NCBI GenBank assembly: GCA_025890175.1
Contig: JANPYM010000015.1
Location: forward strand, 58,963-122,962
Length of the DNA: 64,000 nt
Direction of reading: 5' to 3'
From: Ciborinia camelliae
Lineage: Eukaryota; Ascomycota; Leotiomycetes; Helotiales; Sclerotiniaceae
Part shown: positions 13,442-25,500 of the stretch, one piece after another
Layout of the letters: every line of letters starts with the position of its first letter
Numbering within the stretch: the stretch's first letter is position 1
Notes under the pieces: model-generated
The model's database searches: none
Told to the model about the DNA's origin: nothing
What the model saw: the letters and a program-made list of their open reading frames with translations, nothing else
Program-made: the position numbers and the translations under genes

Positions 13442-14938
13442 TTTATAAAAAAAAATATATTTAAATTAAATAAAATTATATTATAATAAAAAAAAAGTAA
13501 TTTTTAATTTAAATGTGTTAAGAATTATAATATAATTATAATTTGATTTTAAGGATTTCTCAAAACTATAATCTCATTGATTTATATTGATTAATTGCAA
13601 TTTTATATTTATTAAATTTATATTTGTAAGTAAGGTAATAAAATTTATTAATAGATTATTTAAAAAAATAAAGATATTAATATTGATTTTTTTTGATATA
13701 TATTATTTTAATAAAAACTTTATTAATAAAATTATTATTATATTTATTTATAAAATAGAACAAATCAAATTTATATTTTTATTTTAATTATATAAAATAA
13801 AAACTTTTAATAATAAAGTTTTTAAAATTATAATTAATTATAAAAAAATATTTATTTAGGTTTAAATATATAATTATATTAATATTATAATATTTTATAT
13901 TATAAATATATTTTATTAAATATTAATAAAAAATAAATAAATATAATAATATAAAATTATAATTTATATGAAAATAAAGATTATATCTTTTAAGTTAGGA
14001 TTTTGTTTGTATTTTAATATATTAAAAATCGAGTTTTCGAAAAATTAATTAAGGTTTATATTTTTGATAAAAAATATAAAAATAAAGAATATATTTTTAG
14101 GGATTAATAATATAATATATTTTATATTAAAAATTATTTTAAAATAAAAAATTATTAAAATTTTTGTATTCAATAATAATTTGGCTTTTGTTTTTATAAA
14201 CCTAATTTTATTATATATTAATATAATTAATATTATTTTTTTTTTAATAATTTTAAAATAAAGAAATATTTAAATTTTTATTGTTTTTATAATAAATATT
14301 ATAGATAAAAAATATTAATAATAAAATATAAATATTAAATAAAATAATAAAAATCTTTTATATAAAAAATCTTTATTTAATTATTATAATTATTTAAATA
14401 TATTTAAAAAAAATAAAATAAATAAATTTTTTTTTTATAACAATTTTGATTATTATATTAAACTTAATAAATTTAATATATTTGATTATATATTATTATT
14501 TTAAATATTTGATAAGGAATTAAATTTTATTAAAAAATACATTAATAATAATTTTAAATTTTTTTTTATTAAATTTAATAAAACAATTTTTGTATTCCTA
14601 ATTTTGTTTATTTAAAAATTTAGGGACAGACTATAATTTTATATTAATTATTATAAATTTAACTTTATTATTAAAAAAAATATTTATTTTTATTTTTAAT
14701 TAATAAAACTTTAACTTAAATAATTGGGTTGAAATTTATAATTAAGCTTAATATTTATTATATTTTTAATTAAATTTGAATAAAAATTAAAGAAAATATA
14801 GATTTAATTATATTCTATATAAGGTTTGAATTATTTTGTTATAAAATTATATTATTTAAATTATATAATAGATTAATTATATTTCAATATTATATCAATA
14901 ATATATTTTGAAAATTTTTAAATATTTTTATATTCATT

Positions 14939-14962
14939 TATATAAATAATATTTTGATTTAT
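14939..14962 (+). pseudogene. Relic of reverse-transcriptase YxDD motif
   Basis: The 24 bp read YINNILIY, which becomes YIDDILIY if two G-to-A changes (GAT to AAT) are reversed. YxDDILIY is the catalytic box typical of Ty3/Gypsy reverse transcriptases; Copia enzymes usually have YVDDML. It lies downstream of the Gag knuckle, as in a Gypsy pol. Confidence 0.65.
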
Positions 14963-15184
14963 AATAAAAACTATAACAAATATATTAATTATATATATTA
15001 AATACTTAATATTTTTAAAAAAACCGATTTAAAGATTAATAATAAAAAATACAAATTCTTTATTTAAAAAACTAAATTTCTAAATTTAATTTTATTAATT
15101 AATAATATTAAAATAAACTTTATAAAAGTTTAGATTATTTTTAATTAAAAATATTTTAAAAATATAAAAAACATTTTTTGTTTT

Positions 15185-15363
15185 TGTCGAATCACCTCGG
15201 TGATATAATTAATATATCAATGATAAGGTAGTATATTATAAAAGCATGCAGATCGATCATAGATCGATCTGCGAGCTTATATGCCCGCGGAGTGCGGGCA
15301 TATCGGCCGCACGCGGCCGCGCCCCTAGTGAATCTGCCCTGCAGATTCACTGGTATCGCAACA
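15185..15363. mobile_element. 179 bp hairpin-rich LTR-like insertion
   Basis: A short insertion inside the Gypsy element, starting TGTCGAATCACC and ending ATCGCAACA, flanked by a perfect 5 bp TSD, GTTTT (15180-15184 and 15364-15368). Its right two-thirds is a GC-rich island of four consecutive hairpins with near-perfect arms: GCAGATCGATC, ATATGCCCGC, CGGCCGC and AGTGAATCTGC, each followed by its complement after a 2-5 base loop. The ends resemble family D. There is no coding capacity. It is a solo LTR or other small TG..CA element. Confidence 0.7.
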
Positions 15364-17601
15364 GTTTTATAAGTTTTACAAATTTCTATAAGTAGTTTAT
15401 TAATAAATATTCTTGGATTTATAAATTATTAATTAATTTGTAAATCAAAATTAGTAAGATATTTAGTTTTAATTAAATCCCCGATTACAAAAAAGCATTT
15501 TTAATATTGAAAAATATTATTATTTATATTTTTGTTTTAATATATTTTAATTAAAATAATAAAATATTTATTAAATATAACATTTCTAATTATATTATTA
15601 AAGATATTTTTTTCTAAATTAAAAATAATAAATAATTATATTTTATTATTTATTTTTTTAAAAAATAATATTAATTAAATATAACTATAAAACTTATAAT
15701 AAAAAGTTATTTATTATTATTTGTTATTTCGAAAAATGGAAAGTTAATATTTAAAAAATCGAGATTCTAATAAATATATTTATTAATTATAAAATACTTT
15801 AATATTATATAATCATAAAAAAATTTATTAAACAATAGGCTTAATAAACTATATTTTTTATTAATTATAATTTTCAGATAATATATTAATTAGGGAAAAA
15901 ATAATAATAAAATTAATATTTTAAACTAACAAATTTAAAATTTTTTATATAATGAAATAAATAATAGGATTTAATATTAATAATAAATCGTTTTAAATTA
16001 TAATTAAATTTATTTAAATATTTAATTTAAAATTTGTATTATAAATATTTTTAATTCATTTTATAATAAAATAAATTTTAACCTTTATTTTATAATATTA
16101 AATATATAATATAATAATAAATTTTACAAATAAATTATAATAATAATAAAGAATAATATTTAGTAAAATAAAAATTTTTTTTTAATATTTTATTTTATTC
16201 TAAATAATAAATTGTTTTATTATAAATATAAAGTTTGGATTTTAGAATTCAAAAATTAATAAGTAAGAATTATTATTAAAATTTATAATTAATTAATTAT
16301 TAATTATTTCAATAATATTAAAACTTTGATAATTTTGAAAAAATAATATTATTAATTTTATATAAATAAAAATATTTTGTAATATATATATAATTATTAT
16401 ATTTATTAAAAAATTAAATATTTATAATAAATTTATTAGGATATATTTTATTTATTTTCGATTTTTGTTTAATTATAATAAAATGTATTTATAAATTTTG
16501 TTATTAAATTATTATTAGATTTTGATTTTAATATAATATTGATTATAATTAATTAAATAATTAAAAAACAATATTTTATATTTTGTTTTATAAATAATAA
16601 TAAAATATTTATTAAAAAAATAATTAAATTAATTATTTAATATATTTTTAAATTATATAAATTATTTGATTTTATTATTTTTAATTAAAAATTATAATTT
16701 ATTTTAAAGTTATAATAACATTTACTTTATATTTTACAAATTTGGAGGCATAAATCTATATTCTATTACTCTAAATCAAATAAATAAATTGAGAATGTTA
16801 ATAAAAAATAAAATAATATTTTCAGATATATATATTTTATTAATAAAATGATTAAATAAAATAATTTATATTTATAAAATTTATGATAAACAATATTATC
16901 TTTAATATTATAAAAATATATCTGTTTTTTGTTAATAAAGATTTTAATTTTTAAATAAACTTTAATTTTTAATTAATTATATTTTGAAATTGAAATTCTA
17001 AAAAAATTGTGGATAAAAAAAAAGTTTTTAATATTGTTTAATAAATAAAGAATATATAAAATGTTTTTTGTGATAAGATAAATTTTATTTAAATTAAAAT
17101 AAAAGGTTTTATTAATAATAAACGAATTTTGATATTATTATTTAAAATAGATAATTTTATTTTTTTGAATATTAAATGGTTAAGGTTTGAATAGCTTTTT
17201 ATTAAATTAAAAAATAAATTTGTTAATTTTTTTTTAATTAAAAAAATGTTTAGTAATTTTTTTTATAAATTTATTTTATTAAAATATATAAAATATTATA
17301 ATGTTTTTTATATATTAATGTTACAATATAATTTAGGGAATCCTTTATTTGGCTAATGTATAAAGCAATTTATTATGTTAATAGTAATTAATAATAATAA
17401 AAAATAAAAATTAAAATATATTCTAGATTTTAAACTTTATTACAAATAATTGTAATACAAAGTTTAATGGTTGGGATATCCTTTTGATTATATTTATTAT
17501 AATACCTTCGGTTTTATATATACAAAAGAGGAAATAGAGATCTTTTACGTCACTTATTCAAGCTAGCCCAGGCCTGAGGATAAAAGGAGCTGGTATAAAA
17601 A

Positions 17602-17952
17602 TGTTAAGATAGAAAATGTAAGGAATCAACTAGATCAATATTGGCTCCAAGATTTTTCATTACCCTTTAAATAAAATTTTTATTATTTTTTTAAATAATC
17701 AACAATGCACCATCAATCACTGTTTAAACAACAATATTTCGTTTAATATAAAGCTTTACAAACTTTCAAAGCCCTTTTCGTTTAATTATATAAATTTATT
17801 TTGTATATATCAATATTTTACGAATTAAACACTGCACCGAAGATTCGCCATCGATTGATATCGAACACTAACGATCGTCGGTACATCGGCTTTAAACCTA
17901 AATTCTATGCCTAAACATTTCTTTTGTTTTTATTGCCTTTAGATCCGTAACA
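17602..17952 (+). repeat. Solo LTR, family B (well preserved), nested
   Basis: 351 bp starting TGTTAAGATAG and ending CCGTAACA, flanked by AAAAA on both sides. The A-rich flank weakens the TSD evidence, but the second copy at 4791-5139 has its own clean TSD, which supports the boundaries. It is much less RIP-mutated than the surrounding Gypsy interior, so it inserted later or escaped. Confidence 0.75.
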
Positions 17953-18014
17953 AAAAAAAAGCAAGGTTAACTTATATCTTCAACGCTTTAAGTCTACCTT
18001 TAGGGAAAAAATAA

Positions 18015-18202
18015 TATTATGTTAAAGCCTTTGTTTAATATAATAATCATATAATTAATTATATAACCATTATAATTATATAATCAATATTTATATTAAA
18101 TAATGTTTTTTTCCAAAAAAATCCTTTTTTTTCAATATAGTTTTTTTATTAGATTGTATATTTACAATTTTATCTTTATGATCCTATATAACGCGTATGA
18201 CA
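18015..18202 (+). repeat. 3' LTR of Gypsy element (family A)
   Basis: 188 bp copy aligned base for base with the 5' LTR. Here the damage is mostly in the 5' half (TGTCACGCC became TATTATGTT) while the end CGCGTATGACA is intact. The two LTRs thus carry complementary mutation patterns from which the consensus can be read. Confidence 0.85.
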
Positions 18203-19011
18203 TAAATAAATTTATCTTTTTTTTATTTTATAATAATTGAAGTTTAAAAACTAAATTTTTTAAATTTTCTTTAAATTCTTTTTTATTTATTATATTTTAA
18301 TTAAATTTTATTAAAAATATATATTTATTTATTACTATATTTAAATAAATCAATATCAAATAATAATCAAATCTATAATTTATTTTATTATATATCCCAT
18401 AATTATATATTATATTTAATAATATTTTAAATATTTAAATTAAATTAATTATAAAAAGAATTTTATTTTTATATTATATAACTATTTTTTTTTTAATTTG
18501 AAAATTTTTTTTTTTTTTTTTATTAAATCAATAAATCATTTTATAAATATTTTGAATTATTATATTATTTTTTTTTTTAATACAAATAATACAAATTAAA
18601 ATTCTTAAAAATAATATAATATTTTATATTCTAATTTAATTTATATTTTATTATTAATATTATAAAAAATCTGTTAAAATTATTTAATTATTTCGAAATA
18701 AAATTATAAATATTATTTATTTATATTTGTTTTTCTTATTTTTTTCTTTTTTTTTTTATAATAATTTAATATAAATTTTTATAAATATATTGAAATTCTA
18801 TTTATTTATATTTAATTATTTATTAATAAATATTATAATCTTTATTCCTTTTTATTATTTATACACCATATACCAAAACTTTAAATTATTATAAATACTT
18901 TTATTAAAAAAATTATTTTATAATTTTTAAACAATTATAATATAATATTTTTATATTTTTATTAAATTCAATAAAATTATTATAATTGTTTTCTATTTAT
19001 TTATATTATAT
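18203..19011. other. AT-rich RIP-like DNA, no gene
   Basis: Degraded sequence between the Gypsy element and the next solo LTR. No frame or motif was recognised. Confidence 0.6.
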
Positions 19012-19199
19012 TGTCACGCCAAGGCCCCTGCCTAGTATGACAGTCACGTGATTGATCATGTGACCACCATGGTCACATGATCAACGTCTATATTAGATAG
19101 TGTTCTTTCCAAGAGGATCCTTTCCTTTTCAGTATAGTTTTTTTATCAGATTGTATATCTACGATTTCACCTTTATGATTCTATATGACGCGTATGACA
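19012..19199 (+). repeat. Solo LTR, family A, nearly unmutated
   Basis: 188 bp from TGTCACGCC to CGTATGACA with TSD TATAT on both sides (19007-19011 and 19200-19204). It is the best preserved family A copy here and contains an uninterrupted 14 bp hairpin with loop ACCAT. Being unmutated inside RIP-ruined DNA implies a recent insertion. Confidence 0.85.
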
Positions 19200-20897
19200 T
19201 ATATTATAATATATTAAATTTTTAATATATTAATATATTTATATCAAATAAATATTATTATTTTTTATTATAATATTCTACAAAAATATAATATTCAATA
19301 TTAATTCAAATATTAGGAATAATTTTTTTGATTTTATAAAATAAAAATATTTTCTATTTATTATATAATTTTTTAATTTTTTTTAATTTATTTTTATTTT
19401 TAAAACTTTTTTATTTTATATTATAAATTTAAAATTAAAATCAAAATAAATTTATTTAACAATTTTTTTAATCTTTTTATACAATATTTTTATTATATAT
19501 TTAATAAATATATTCAAATTTTTTATTTAATATTTTATATATAAATCGATTTTATATTTTATAATCTTTTTTATAATTAATATATTTTCATTTATTTTTA
19601 TATATAATATTTTTATATTTGCAATTATCCATCCTATATTTTTTAATATAATATTTATAAGTTATTTTTTTAATATATATATTAAATCTATATTTATCCA
19701 AATTTTAACAATTATAATAATAATTAAATATATAAATAATATTATAAAACTTTATTATTAATTATTTTAAATTATAATATAATTTATAATTCAATATTTT
19801 ATTTGTTTTTTTTAAAGTTTTTAAAACGAATATTATAATTATTATTATTTTTTTAATAACATTACATTTACAAAATTAAAAAATATATATTACCTTTAAA
19901 TCTATTTTTTTATTATTTTTAATAATTTATTTTAAAAATTTATTTTTCTAAAATCTTTTTTTTAATTTTATATTATTAATCCGAACTTTATAAATTATAA
20001 TTTAGTTTATTAATTATATTGTTTTAATTATTAATAAAAAAACCGTTTTTATTTATTAATAGTTTTTTATAAAAACGTTACACCCTTTTTTTGTTTTTAT
20101 TATAATAATAAATTTTATATTTATTACCTTATTTATATTTATTATCTAAATAATAAATATTTTATAATTAATTATTTTAATAATTTCTTTATTACTTCAA
20201 TTTTTATATAATTTAAAATCCGTATTATTTAAAATAATTTTAATATTATTAAAAAATCTTACAAATATTAATTTTAATATTATTTTCTATATATTAATAT
20301 AATACATTAATTTTACATTTATCCCAATAATTTTTATATATATCCTTTTATCCTCATTATTATTATAATCTTTTTTAATTAATAAAATTTTAAATTTTTT
20401 AATTTCTTTTTTGAATCATCTAAATCCATCCTCTAAATTTTCATTAAAAATTTATACATAATCCGATTTTTTCAATTTTTTTAATTTTTTAATTTAATTT
20501 TTTAAAATTATTATATTAATTTAAAATAATTAATATTAAAAATCCAATAAATATTTAATTACCTTCTAAACCATAAATATTATTTGATTTATTTTTTATA
20601 TAATTATTATTAAAAATTTTTTATTATTAATACATTTCTATACTCTCTCCCTTACAATAACATACCTAAAAAGCTTTTTTGAATTCTTTTTTAATAACAT
20701 TAATAATATAATCGCTATTATCATTTCTTTAGATTTTGCTAATATATAAAAAAAAGATTTTTAATAAATTTTATATAAATTATATATTATATTTCAAAAA
20801 TTCAGTTTGCTTACTTTTTTGTGTTTTTAACAAAGTATATAAATATATATCTAGTAGCCTTAAATATAGATGAGAAGAAAACAGAAGAGAGGTGTAG
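19200..20897. other. AT-rich RIP-like DNA, no gene
   Basis: Last part of the degraded block. GC content rises from about 20640 and becomes ordinary after 20860. No coding frame is supported. Confidence 0.6.
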
Positions 20898-21014
20898 TGT
20901 TAGGGGTGAACAACTTTACCACTGCGCCACAAAAGCATAGAGTATTCCAGATTGGGTATCTGGAATAGTTGTTCTACTATATGAACCCTGTCAGGTGCAG
21001 GGACCCACACCGTG
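20898..21014 (-). repeat. Truncated family C repeat at the block boundary
   Basis: On the minus strand this matches 9049-9171: the stem ATTCCAG/CTGGAAT, the stretch GGCGCAGTGGTAAAGTTGTT and the terminus CCCCTAACA (CCCCTGACA in the other copy, a G-to-A change). Similarity stops at about 21014, so the outer end is missing. It marks the switch from AT-rich to ordinary DNA. Confidence 0.7.
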
Positions 21015-21919
21015 ACATGTAGGTAGACAAATAATGGGAAATTCGTTAAAAAGTTCGTTTTATAAAGTGTAGGGAGTTAGAGACAAGTTGGAATATTCAT
21101 TAGTATCAAGTATTCATGTGGATATTGTAAGATGAATAACATTGAAGCTTCGGGGTATGGTGTGGTAGCAATAAGAAGGTTTAAATCTGAGAATGGCCTA
21201 ATCGAGAAATTTTAAAGAGAACGTGGAATGCATTTCTCTAATATAAACAGATATCTATCAATTCATTATTCACATAATATAAGGGTAAAAGTATGACGTA
21301 TGAGATCTGAGAGAATTATGTTTTGGCCGTTGACCGGAAAGAAATGTGTTAGTTTGCTGTTGTCCTCAATGATAAACAGCCGCGTGTGTGGATATTGATG
21401 ATTTGATGATCTTAAATTGAACACAGCAAGTGATCATAATTTACGATCACCTTAGGTACCTGCGTAGAGCCCAAACTTTTATCACTCAAGTTCAGTAGCG
21501 ACCGAAGCTCATTTGGCAAGTGACTTTAATTAATTGTCGCCAATCGCGCGCCCACCTATTCAATAATAGGTACTGGGAACCAATCGATTGGATGATGATT
21601 CCCACGCATTAATGCAGAACTACCGCGCTCCACACAGTCCAGCGTGGACTGGGTGAAGAAATAAAAGGTTATGACTGCGTGCATATACAACTTGCATTAT
21701 ACAGTAGTGCTATCAAATAAAACCTAGACTAGTGTGCGCATAGATCATCGAGATAAGATATAATATCAATAACGCGATGAAGCGGTTGAAAAATATGTGG
21801 TTGTAGGATCTCTAGCCCTTGTGCAATATGAACCAATCTAATGCAGTAAGTAAAGCTATCGTCTATCACTCGTCCCCAGACGATACGCTGGTAGAACGCC
21901 AAGGGAATGCCGTGATGGT
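21015..21919. other. Ordinary-composition DNA, no gene seen
   Basis: Unique-looking sequence of normal composition with no open frame of note. The region may be regulatory or a gene remnant; nothing specific is supported. Confidence 0.5.
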
Positions 21920-22784
21920 CTACTTGACATAAAATTCCGCATACTTCGGCAAGCCGTCATTTTTATATATTTCGTAGTCTGAGATCGACCAAGTTTTCCA
22001 AACAGGGATTTGGTTGAAGAACTCGGATTGCCATGTCATATGGAAAAATACCAGCGGGAATTCAGGCTGCTGGGCACTGTTACCCAGATTGCCAGGGAAA
22101 GTGCAGGCGCCGAAGAACAGCCACCAGAAAGCAAAACAGTATAATACATCGAAATCCATACATATTTAATGTATTTTTGTATGTTTTTGGCATGGCTGGT
22201 GATAATCTTGTCGGTTCACCTCGAACGAGAAAAATACAACATCGTTACTCGTATACCGTGCCAAGTCACCAAGATGGAAAACTTAGACCAACATTTTGCC
22301 CGGCGTGTTATGAAACCTAGAGCATCATCATGATTTATTCAAAGAGTGCAAGCAAATGGATTGACGAGAAGTGCAGAGAGTGATGTAAGGTTCGTTCAGC
22401 ACCATACCCCAACTGGGTTGTAATGTATAAATCCATGTAAAAGCGAGGTCCCAGATACGCAGGAAATCTATCCCACCCGTTGTTGGCTCACGTGCCATGT
22501 ATGTTCCCGAGGGGATGAACCAATCCCATGCTAGGAACATGCCCCCCTTGCAAACGCCCTTGACTTTCGGTGCTTCGATAGTCGCCATGGCTTCCTTGGA
22601 GCCGAATCGGATGGGCATTATCGGTAAAATATCGAAATACCCTCGCTTTCGGACACAAAAATAGTAAGCCGCTCCAGCTCGAGCTATTGATATTTTCTCC
22701 CACTGTGATCAGAGTTGACAGTCCTTCCACCCCTGGTAGGACGATTGGACCGCATGGGGCGCAATAATTTGAATGTTCTTCCAT
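21920..22784 (-). CDS. Doubtful split gene or gene relic, unknown
   Basis: Three minus-strand frames look protein-like but do not join into one obvious gene. The first, from 22784, begins MEEHSNYCAPCGP. The second spans about 22700-22328, opening after a possible acceptor CACAG, and includes WEKISIARAG, RGYFDILPIMPIRFGSKEAM and GGMFLAWDWFIPSG, ending in an aromatic-rich hydrophobic stretch. The third is 22159-21920 and ends PKYAEFYVK. The Trp/Phe-rich segments suggest a membrane protein. Splicing the first two needs an intron of only about 40 bp, and the join to the third was not resolved. I do not recognise the family; it could be a decaying gene near the RIP block or chance frames. Confidence 0.3.
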
Positions 22785-25500
22785 TGTAACGGCAATAGGT
22801 ACTTTTCTTTAATTTGATTTGGATACTATCGTGATTCCGTCTCTGCTGCATTCTCGGGATATTATATAGGCAGGGAGCGACCTTGGGGGAAAGATTCCCA
22901 GTACTTTGACAGTATCCGATTGTGAAGTTCGATCAGACGGGACATGGATGATGGATCAATCCAATCGAATGGGAATCAGAGCGGGATGGATTTAAGGCGT
23001 AACGTGGGCGGGATCCACTTCGAAAGTGACAACTTGGAAAGCGACATTGTGGGGATAAAATGGAATTGGATACAGCTAGATTGACGAGTCTACCTACCCG
23101 TACCTAACCCGATCACTTCACCTACATCCATCCATCACAAAGTTCACATGTCACATGTCACATGTCACATTTCACACCGCCTCAGATTCCAAATTGTGAA
23201 TGTCAAATGATCAATCCACGCGGGTTACTAGGTACAGTACCTTGGGGTTTCCTGATATACAAACCCGATGAACCAAATAAATGAAAAGAGAAGTGTTGGA
23301 TTATCTAAAATAAAATACTGTACCGTAGTAACATTTCCTCGGTTGCCCCAGAAATATTTCATCTTTATTTTCATTTCATCTCATCTCTGCGACATCAACC
23401 GTTTAGAAGGGGGAGCCCCTGTTGAGATCAAACCAAAGCCTGGCCATAATTGTCAGAGCCCCCCTCGGCGTCTCAATATAGCGGCTATTCTCGCGTCATA
23501 TTTCAGATGGCAGGTAGGTCGCAGGTAGGTGGCAGGTATATGGCATGTAGATGGCAGGTATATGGCATGTAGATGGCAGGTATAATTTGGTCTTCTCTTA
23601 CAGGGCTTCCCTAGTATTATATTATTCATGCAAAATACATATAGGTAGGGGTTACAACGTGAGATGATTGAGATTTGGAAAGGATTGATGAGATGAATTT
23701 GAATCCGAGTTCGATCAATCCAGTTATCAATCAATCATGAGACAGACGAAATGCCAGACCTACCGACAATGAATATGCAAAGTAAAGTTTGAAATGATAT
23801 ACTCCGTATACCCGATTGTGGTATCATTCTCCGTATGCATGTCCCACCTGGCAATCCATATGTACCGGTATGAAGTCCTCAATTGGTTTTTGCTTGGAAC
23901 CTTCCTTTTCCGCCGAATTTCTACGATGGTCCAATCTCTGATCTCAACACTCTTCCTCCCGTCTCGTTTCCCCATGTATGGTAATGTATGGTCGATGGTC
24001 GATATCGCTTGAATGTTGAAGAATTGTCCTATTGGTTCCTAGAAGACCATTGCCAATAACCGTCAGCCAGTAAAGCCCTTGAGAGGGTTTGTATCTAAAC
24101 TTATCCCCGTATAGTACCTTGCAGAATCCAAGGGGGTGAGGGGTGAGATGATACTATGATTCTCGTTCGAGATGTGCTCTGTGCATGATTCCTAGTCATT
24201 ATGCGACCCCCATATGCATGGGCGAGGACTCCGCTCTTAGAAAAAATAGACGAGAGACAAAAATGCAAAAATGCAAAAATGCAAGCATCCATCCCTAGCT
24301 TTATAGCCTTGTACCCTGGTTCACAGCCTTGGTACAACAACACTACTGGCTCACTTGCACTGCACCTCTATTACCTCTAAGCGCCGACATCTTCTGCAAA
24401 CTCTTCAACCACATCATGACCCATGAGATTATATCCAATGATATTCACGTTTACCGCCAATGGTACTATCCATGCTAATACTATACGTATTACTCTCTTT
24501 GCCGTGCGATGTTCATGTGTAGCCACAATGAGTGAGATCTATTGGATCTACCCAACTATGCCAGCATGAGGAGCATCTTTTTTTACCAAAAAATTGCTTA
24601 AATTGCTCAAAGGGGTCAGGACCCGTAACATCCTTCCTTGGGACCACAAGTGCCCCAATCGTGCATTTCAATCCCGTTCTGTCTGGCAGTGGCTGCAGAT
24701 CCAAGATGTAGCTATCATGGCAAAAACCCTCAATGCACAGGTAGATTTTTTTATCGTTACTTCCACTCACCACCCCCGCTCATGCCACCCATTCACTCTT
24801 CTGCCTTGTTGATTCTTAAACCTCGTAACCCGCAGGTTGGGCAATGCTTTCATAGATGTTCAACTGCCCGCCCGCCTTAAAACACTAAGACGTCTCATAA
24901 CTCCGAAGATCCAACAGATTCGATACCAATTTGGTCGATCACCTCAAACCTCAACTTCATCAGATATCACGGATCAGACGACGTCCGAACTTTCAAATGT
25001 CTTGATACTACGGTTTCCGGGCCCTCCTTATATCGGCTTCGTCTCAACTTTCTACGCTTAATATTCCCCCGCCGCTCGGATGCCCGCTGTCAGAAAAGAT
25101 CAGATAATCATCTCAAGGGCTTTTCCCTTCAAACGGAATCTCATACAGCCCATCATATTGACCAGGAGTATCCAGCCTGATACAAACTACGAAGGAGATC
25201 ATCATCTCCAGCCCAGTGATTGCGGTCCTGGTGCCCGGGGATATAGGTAGAGATATACCTCGCTATCAACGACTTTAGAAAACAGCGCTGTGCACTCACT
25301 GTCGTCGATAGCATTCCTTTGGGTCGACGCAATTCACTTTCGTTAACCACAAATCCGCTGGCTCGGGTACTTTTGATTATTAAGATTTTTTTAACCCATA
25401 CGGTCAAACTGATACCCATTTTCCTATCTACCTCCAACTTGCGATTCAATATTCAAGAAATTCTTTCATAATAGCGGCACTTTATGGGTTTAAAGATATA
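22785..25500. other. Intergenic, several doubtful small frames
   Basis: No gene is supported. There is a (TCACATG)n run near 23144-23173, a 22 bp unit around GGCAGGTATATGGCATGTAG repeated at 23531-23582, and short frames. One minus-strand frame (24513-24773, 86 residues, with LQPLPDRTGLKC and DPFEQFKQFFG) is compositionally protein-like, but no exon partners were found. The last few hundred bases should include the promoter of the gene starting at 25501. Confidence 0.4.

Larger units (their letters stand above)
11226..18202 (+). mobile_element. Full-length RIP-degraded Ty3/Gypsy retrotransposon
   Basis: Two LTRs of exactly 188 bp (11226-11413 and 18015-18202) bound 6,977 bp, and the whole is flanked by a perfect 5 bp TSD, TAAAT (11221-11225 and 18203-18207). 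A purine-rich tract, AGGGAAAAAA, lies just before the 3' LTR at 18002. Inside, in the order expected of gag-pol, are a CCHC zinc-knuckle relic (13400-13441) and a reverse-transcriptase active-site relic of YxDDILIY type (14939-14962), a Gypsy-like form. Both are in the plus orientation, agreeing with the LTRs. Subtracting two later insertions (15185-15363 and 17602-17952, each with 5 bp TSD) gives an original size near 6.44 kb. All frames carry many stops, so it is dead. Confidence 0.88.

Noticed and set aside
24594..25061. Possible plus-strand two-exon gene joining ...KTLNAQ to a frame with LPARLKTLRRLITPK across a GTAGAT...CCGCAG intron.
   Set aside because: The joins that keep the frame open require starts immediately upstream of the donor, and the longer frames hit stops right after the splice. 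Opposite-strand frames compete.
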